Origin: Verrucomicrobiota bacterium
Lineage (GTDB): Bacteria; Verrucomicrobiota; Verrucomicrobiia; Verrucomicrobiales; Verrucomicrobiaceae
Reading direction: 5' to 3'
NCBI GenBank assembly: GCA_026397715.1
Contig: JAPLUN010000660.1
Coordinates: forward strand, 1-33,819
DNA: 33,819 nucleotides
In this document: positions 29,883 through 33,819 of the stretch, in pieces
How the letters are laid out: each line of letters begins with the position of its first letter
Numbering within the stretch: position 1 is the first letter of the stretch
The notes under the pieces: generated by a model
What the model was told of the DNA's origin: nothing
The model's input: only the letters and a program-made list of their open reading frames with translations
Databases searched by the model: none
Translations under genes and position numbers: made by a program

Positions 29883-30746
29883 TCACGCGCAATACTCGTG
29901 GAACAGGCCGCCCATTATGCAGCCGAGCTGATTGCCAGGCGCGAAGTTGCCACGGGTGTACAGCACAATCGCGTACGGCGTGTTGCGATAATAAAAGAAC
30001 AGGGATTCGTGATCCCATTCGCCGTAGTTGCCCGTCTTGCCGCCGATGTAAGTGATGCTCGCGGGCATCACCCAGCGTCCAAGGCCGTACTGATCGCGGC
30101 GCATCGCCTCTAGCAGCAGTTCGCAGCCATACTCGAGGCGGTAGTTCACGCAGCGCTCGTAAAACTCCGCGTAAAAGCGCGGTGACTGCCAGTTGTTGAG
30201 GATCTCCACATTGGGCAGATTGTATTTCTGCTCAAAGTACTGCTCATCGGCCTTCGTGAGGCGGGCCATCAGGTAGTACCAAGAGGCGTTGATGCTCTGA
30301 TCACAGGCATACACGATGTTCTGAAACTCCTCGCGGGTGAGATTGCCACGGCGTTTTTCCAGCAGCACCGCTGCTACTGCAGGCTTCGGCATGGATCCCC
30401 CAACGAAGAGCTTGTCCGCCTGAAATTCCGCCAGGTAACGACCTGTGGCCAGATTCTTCACCGCGTAGCCAATGCGCGGATCACGCTTGTGCGTACGGTA
30501 CACGTATTCCATGCCCGCTGTGAAAGGCCTGCCATGGGCACTGTGAGAGCGAAAGCGCAGCCGGGCACCCGAGGCGAGGAAACGGTTGTGATACTCCCAC
30601 TGCGCACGCGTTTTGCGTGCCGAGACACCCAGCACCGAGGTGGCGGGAGCCGCACAGCCGACGAGCGCCGCAGGCAATGCCAACAGGCCACGCTGCAACC
30701 AGGTGCGGCGTGTCTCTGGAAGCGCTGAAGGAACATCCTCGGACAT
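29883..30746 (-). CDS. Class A beta-lactamase-fold lipoprotein
   Basis: A 287-residue protein with a Tat-like and lipoprotein-like N-terminus (ETRRTWLQRGLLALPAALVGC, twin Arg13/14, lipobox LVGC, Cys31). The mature part carries the serine-acylase motifs in order. GGSMPK supplies S118-x-x-K121, followed by the long helix PAVAAVLLEKRRG. CDQSINAS supplies S151-x-N153. IGGKTGN supplies K237-T238-G239. GYAVKNLATGRYLAEFQADK before SxxK matches the 'xxxxDxxTGxxxaxxxxdxxf' opening of the fold. An omega-loop Glu may be in VEILNN but is not well placed. It is probably a penicillin-interacting or esterase-type serine hydrolase facing the periplasm; whether it hydrolyses beta-lactams cannot be told. It is divergent from the GH-A glycosidase. 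Confidence 0.75.
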   Translation of the reverse strand: MSEDVPSALPETRRTWLQRGLLALPAALVGCAAPATSVLGVSARKTRAQWEYHNRFLASGARLRFRSHSAHGRPFTAGMEYVYRTHKRDPRIGYAVKNLATGRYLAEFQADKLFVGGSMPKPAVAAVLLEKRRGNLTREEFQNIVYACDQSINASWYYLMARLTKADEQYFEQKYNLPNVEILNNWQSPRFYAEFYERCVNYRLEYGCELLLEAMRRDQYGLGRWVMPASITYIGGKTGNYGEWDHESLFFYYRNTPYAIVLYTRGNFAPGNQLGCIMGGLFHEYCA

Positions 30747-30863
30747 GGCTGGAAACTGCCTTCTTCGAGGCAGACCGCCACATGGAAAATGTCAGAAGAT
30801 TGTTTAATCCGCCTTGGCGATAAAACCGTGACAGGAAAAAGCAAACACGGCATTCTCCAGCAT

Positions 30864-32165
30864 ATGCAGGTTCCCTTTTTCCCATGTTTCGCGCTGGTGC
30901 TTGCTGCACTGGGAGCCATCACCGAAGCTGCTGCCCAGCCAGTGGAGAGGCCATTGTTTCGTGATTTCGTCGGTCTGTGCGGACATACCGTGAATTTCAA
31001 ACCGGAGCTGTATGCGCCGGTATGCCGCATCGTGCGGGATTACCACCCGGTGAAGTGGGATCTGGACGCGGACACGGCGGTCATGCCGGAGTGGCCATTC
31101 GCGAAGAACCGAGTGTCATGGGAGAAAGTGTACGGTGACTGGCACAAGCACGGGCTGCGCATCAGCGTTTGCCTGCAGTTTGATGACATCAAGCGCGAGG
31201 ATTGGAAGGACATTGAGCGCGATGCACGCGCCTACGCCAAGGGGTTTGCGATGAACTTCGGGCCGGGCGGCAAGTATCCGTTCGTCGAATGGGTGGAACT
31301 CGGCAATGAGCCGGGCCTGCTTGATGATGCGACCTATCTGCGCATTTTTCAGGCGATGGCAGAGGGCATTCGTGAAGGCAATCCGAAGCTCAAGATCGCC
31401 ACCTGCAACACCGAGGCTGGCGGCAGTGACCGATACTGGAAAGGAGCCGCCATTTTCGAACCCCACCTGCCGCTGATCGATGTGCTGCGCATTCATCGCT
31501 ACGCGATCAAGGACGGCTGGCCGACATGGCGGCGCAGCTTTCCAGAGGACAAGACAGTGCCATACTTGAGCCATGTTCAGGACATGCTGGACTGGCGGAA
31601 TGCGCATGCGCCGAAGCGCGAGATGTGGGTGAGCGAGTTCGGCTGGGATTGCAGCACGAAGAAACCGGACCCGAAGGGTGACATGGCGAAGTTCATCACC
31701 TGCTCTGATGAAGAGCAGGCGATGTGGATCGTGCGAAGCTACCTGCTCTTTGCCGAAATGGGCATCGACAAAGCCTTCCTCTATTTCTTCAATGACGAAG
31801 ACAAGCCAGCCTTTCATGCCTGCTCAGGCATCACGCGAAACTACCAGCCGAAGCCTGCGTACCACGCCGTCGCCTGGATGCTCAAACACCTCGCCGACTA
31901 TCGCTTCACTCGAGCGCTGCAGAAATCCGAGCAAGACGGCTACCTCTTCGAGTTCACCTCTGAAAAGGCCGACGCTCCGCGCGTCTTCGCTGCGTGGCAT
32001 GCGAGCAAGAATGACGCGGTGCTGCCGCTCGCACTCGGCGGTGCCACGATCCTACGCAGCGAACGCATGCCGCTGATTCCAGGTGACGCAGCAGATGCAG
32101 GCGTGAAGCCGGGCGCTACCAGCGTGAAAGCCGGGACCCTGCCGGTGCTGATCTGGGTCAAATGA
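30864..32165 (+). CDS. Secreted clan GH-A glycosidase (GH39/GH5-like)
   Basis: A 433-residue secreted TIM-barrel hydrolase from the ATG at 30864, giving signal MQVPFFPCFALVLAALGAITEAAA; an earlier ATG at 30789 would bury it. VEWVELGNEPG holds the acid/base Glu149 in the canonical 'NEP', and MWVSEFGWD holds the nucleophile Glu258 in the 'SEFGW' motif. The spacing of about 110 residues is usual for clan GH-A, and DVLRIHRYAIKDG precedes it. The exact family (GH39, GH5 or a related group) and sugar are uncertain. The C-terminal 110 residues form a beta-sandwich-like part. It diverges from the beta-lactamase-fold gene. Confidence 0.85.
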   Translation: MQVPFFPCFALVLAALGAITEAAAQPVERPLFRDFVGLCGHTVNFKPELYAPVCRIVRDYHPVKWDLDADTAVMPEWPFAKNRVSWEKVYGDWHKHGLRISVCLQFDDIKREDWKDIERDARAYAKGFAMNFGPGGKYPFVEWVELGNEPGLLDDATYLRIFQAMAEGIREGNPKLKIATCNTEAGGSDRYWKGAAIFEPHLPLIDVLRIHRYAIKDGWPTWRRSFPEDKTVPYLSHVQDMLDWRNAHAPKREMWVSEFGWDCSTKKPDPKGDMAKFITCSDEEQAMWIVRSYLLFAEMGIDKAFLYFFNDEDKPAFHACSGITRNYQPKPAYHAVAWMLKHLADYRFTRALQKSEQDGYLFEFTSEKADAPRVFAAWHASKNDAVLPLALGGATILRSERMPLIPGDAADAGVKPGATSVKAGTLPVLIWVK

Positions 32166-32313
32166 GCCGCGTTGGCGAAGATGCAGTGCTGTGATCAGGC
32201 ATCTCGCTGAACTTCGTTTTAACGGCCTTTCGTCTTCCAGCAGTAACGACTGTGAGAATGCTCAACCACCCAACAAGGGAGGAAGAGGAGGAGTATGAGG
32301 AAGAGGAGGATGC

Positions 32314-32342
32314 AAAGAAAAAGGGACGCCTTGCGGCGTCCC
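32314..32342 (-). terminator. Rho-independent terminator of rpsA
   Basis: On the minus strand GGGACGCC pairs perfectly with GGCGTCCC around a GCAA (GNRA-type) loop and is followed by TTTTTCTTT. It starts 38 bp after the rpsA stop. The stem is 8 bp. Confidence 0.92.
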
Positions 32343-32380
32343 CTTCGTGGTTGATTGGATGTTGAGTCTCAGATCGCGGA

Positions 32381-33819
32381 TTACTGGCCGCCTGGACGCC
32401 ACTCTTCGGTGGCGAACTTGAAGGCCTGCTCCAGACCGACGAGGTCGGTGCTTGGGCGCAGAGCTTCGAAGGCCTGGCTTTCCTTCTGGATGTCGGCTTC
32501 GCTGTAGTTCATGGCCTTGATGGAAAGGCCGATGCGGCGCTCCACCTTGTCCACTTTGATGACGCGTGCTTCCACTTCGTCGCCCACATTGAGCTTGTCC
32601 TTGACCTTCTCGATGCGGTCTTCGCTGATCTGCGAGATGTGCACGAGGCCGTCGATGTCGTCTTCCAGTTCGACGAAGGCGCCGAAGGAGGCGATCTTCG
32701 CCACGCGGCCCTTCACGACGTCGCCCACCTTGAAGCGGGTGTCGATGATGGACCATGGATCGGTGTCGAGCTGCTTCATGCCCAGGCTGATGCGCTGGTT
32801 GGCCTTGTCGATGCCGAGAACCACGGCGTCCACTTCCTGGCCCTTCTTGAGGAGCTCGGAAGGATGGTTGATCTTGCGGGTCCAGCTGAGGTCGGACACG
32901 TGGATCATGCCGTCGATGCCTTCTTCCAGCTCCACAAACGCACCGTAAGCGGTGAGGTTGCGGACGGCACGCTTCATCTGAGTGCCGATTGGGTAACGAG
33001 CGTCAATGTCGTCCCAAGGATTGGTGTCGAGCTGACGCACGCCGAGGCTGATCTTGCGCTCTTCCTTGTTGATGCCAAGGACGGAAGCTTCGATTTCCTG
33101 ACCGACGGTAAGAACGTCCGAAGGACGGGCGATGCGCTTCGTCCAGGAGAGTTCGGAGACGTGAACAAGGCCTTCGACGCCTTCTTCCACTTCCACAAAC
33201 GCGCCGTAGGCGACGAGCTTCGTGACCTTGCCGCGCACGCGCTGGCCGACGGGGTAACGGGCTTCGATGTTTTCCCAAGGATTGTTCTGAAGCTGCTTGA
33301 GGCCGAGGGAGACACGCTCCTTCTCGCGATTGACTTCGAGAATCTGGACTTCGATCTTCTGACCGATTCCAAGCATCTCGGAAGGATGGTTGAGGCGGCC
33401 CCAGGACATGTCCGTGATGTGGAGCAGTCCGTCCATGCCGTTGAGGTCCACGAACGCACCGAAGTCGGTGATGTTCTTGACGATCCCGATGACCTTGTCG
33501 CCAGGGGTGACGCCGTCGAGGAACTTCTGGCGCTGTTCGGCGCGCTCTGCCTCGATGACTTCGCGGCGGGAAAGGACGATGTTTTTGCGTTCGTCGTTGA
33601 TCTTGACGATCTTGAACTCGAACACCTTGCCGACGTACTCGTTGAGATCCTTCGGCGGGATGATGTCGATCTGGCTGCCGGGGAGGAAGGCTTCGACGCC
33701 GACGTTGACCATGAGACCGCCTTTGACGACGCTCTTGATCTTGCCTTTGACGAGACCGCCGTCATTGAAGACGTTGTAGATCTTTTCCCAGTTCTGACGG
33801 TGGGCGGCTTTCTCCTTTG
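32381..33819 (-). CDS. rpsA: 30S ribosomal protein S1 (N-terminus beyond the window)
   Basis: RNA-binding ribosomal protein that helps load mRNA on the 30S subunit. 478 residues are visible; the frame stays open to the right edge, and the first visible residues are KEKAAHRQNWEKIYN. At least five S1 (OB-fold) domains are seen: GKIKSVVKGGLMVNVG..., GIVKNITDFGAFVDLNGMDG..., GKVTKLVAYGAFVEVEEGVEG..., RAVRNLTAYGAFVELEEGIDG... and GRVAKIASFGAFVELEDDIDG.... Each ends in a 'RISLGxKQL'-type strand. The C-terminus is WRPGGQ. It is followed by a strong terminator. Confidence 0.97.
   Translation of the reverse strand, partial: KEKAAHRQNWEKIYNVFNDGGLVKGKIKSVVKGGLMVNVGVEAFLPGSQIDIIPPKDLNEYVGKVFEFKIVKINDERKNIVLSRREVIEAERAEQRQKFLDGVTPGDKVIGIVKNITDFGAFVDLNGMDGLLHITDMSWGRLNHPSEMLGIGQKIEVQILEVNREKERVSLGLKQLQNNPWENIEARYPVGQRVRGKVTKLVAYGAFVEVEEGVEGLVHVSELSWTKRIARPSDVLTVGQEIEASVLGINKEERKISLGVRQLDTNPWDDIDARYPIGTQMKRAVRNLTAYGAFVELEEGIDGMIHVSDLSWTRKINHPSELLKKGQEVDAVVLGIDKANQRISLGMKQLDTDPWSIIDTRFKVGDVVKGRVAKIASFGAFVELEDDIDGLVHISQISEDRIEKVKDKLNVGDEVEARVIKVDKVERRIGLSIKAMNYSEADIQKESQAFEALRPSTDLVGLEQAFKFATEEWRPGGQ

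Noticed and set aside
1..33819. CRISPR array, tRNA, rRNA, insertion sequence, prophage
   Set aside because: Read for regular repeats, cloverleaf-like stems and transposase or phage motifs; none seen. The two tandem duplications and the REP-like pair are the only repeats found.

Overview
The window looks like chromosomal DNA from a Verrucomicrobiota bacterium, probably close to Verrucomicrobiaceae/Prosthecobacter. The evidence is indirect: a DUF1552 and DUF1592 'Planctomycete-type cytochrome' gene pair, a secreted sulfatase, GHL10-type and other secreted glycosidases, many secreted proteins and lipoproteins, weak Shine-Dalgarno sequences, and a base composition around 60% GC. No rRNA, tRNA, CRISPR array, transposase or phage gene was found. 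Both edges cut genes: exonuclease III at the left edge (its 3' end runs out) and ribosomal protein S1 at the right edge (its N-terminus is missing).

Layout. 1-2.7 kb: exonuclease III (-), a small methyltransferase (+), and an outer-membrane barrel-like protein (+) with a strong terminator. 2.8-4.4 kb: a lipoprotein gene broken by a 29-bp tandem duplication, then a DUF1801/YdeI protein. 4.4-8.6 kb (-): a secreted FAD oxidoreductase with SLH-like repeats, tyrS, and a small lipoprotein. 8.7-10.8 kb (+): a sulfatase with an extra C-terminal domain. 10.8-14.4 kb (-): btaA-btaB (betaine lipid synthesis), a DUF3592 membrane protein and an O-antigen-ligase-like protein. A PAP2 phosphatase is divergent from btaA and could supply diacylglycerol to it. 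15.35-15.5 kb: two inverted copies of a short palindromic (REP-like) element, which provide the stop codons of the two convergent genes on either side. 15.5-18.6 kb (-): nrdR, a HIT protein, an anti-sigma-like membrane protein and an ArnT-like glycosyltransferase. 18.7-20.1 kb (+): a stand-alone CoaC flavoprotein, then a small HTH-like gene overlapping a DUF6036-like nucleotidyltransferase.

20.1-26.5 kb (-) is a tightly packed secreted-protein operon: SMP-30-type lipoprotein, DUF1552 protein, DUF1592 cytochrome-like protein, a CxxC/HMA-like protein and an alpha/beta hydrolase. The last four are joined by 1-4 bp overlaps. 26.6-32.2 kb holds a GHL10 glycosidase, a PAS protein with a Cys-rich tail, small membrane and secreted proteins, a divergent class A beta-lactamase-fold lipoprotein, and a clan GH-A glycosidase. 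32.3-33.8 kb is rpsA (-) with a textbook terminator.

The most unusual signals are: (1) the HTH/nucleotidyltransferase overlap, which carries an in-frame A_AAA_AAG heptamer where a -1 slip would fuse the two proteins; (2) the frame-breaking 29-bp tandem duplication in a lipoprotein leader; (3) the inverted REP-like pair with a compensated stem change; (4) an AT-rich in-frame insert in the SMP-30 lipoprotein; (5) the coupled DUF1552/DUF1592/HMA-like/hydrolase operon. All family names come from reading motifs by eye. No database search was run.
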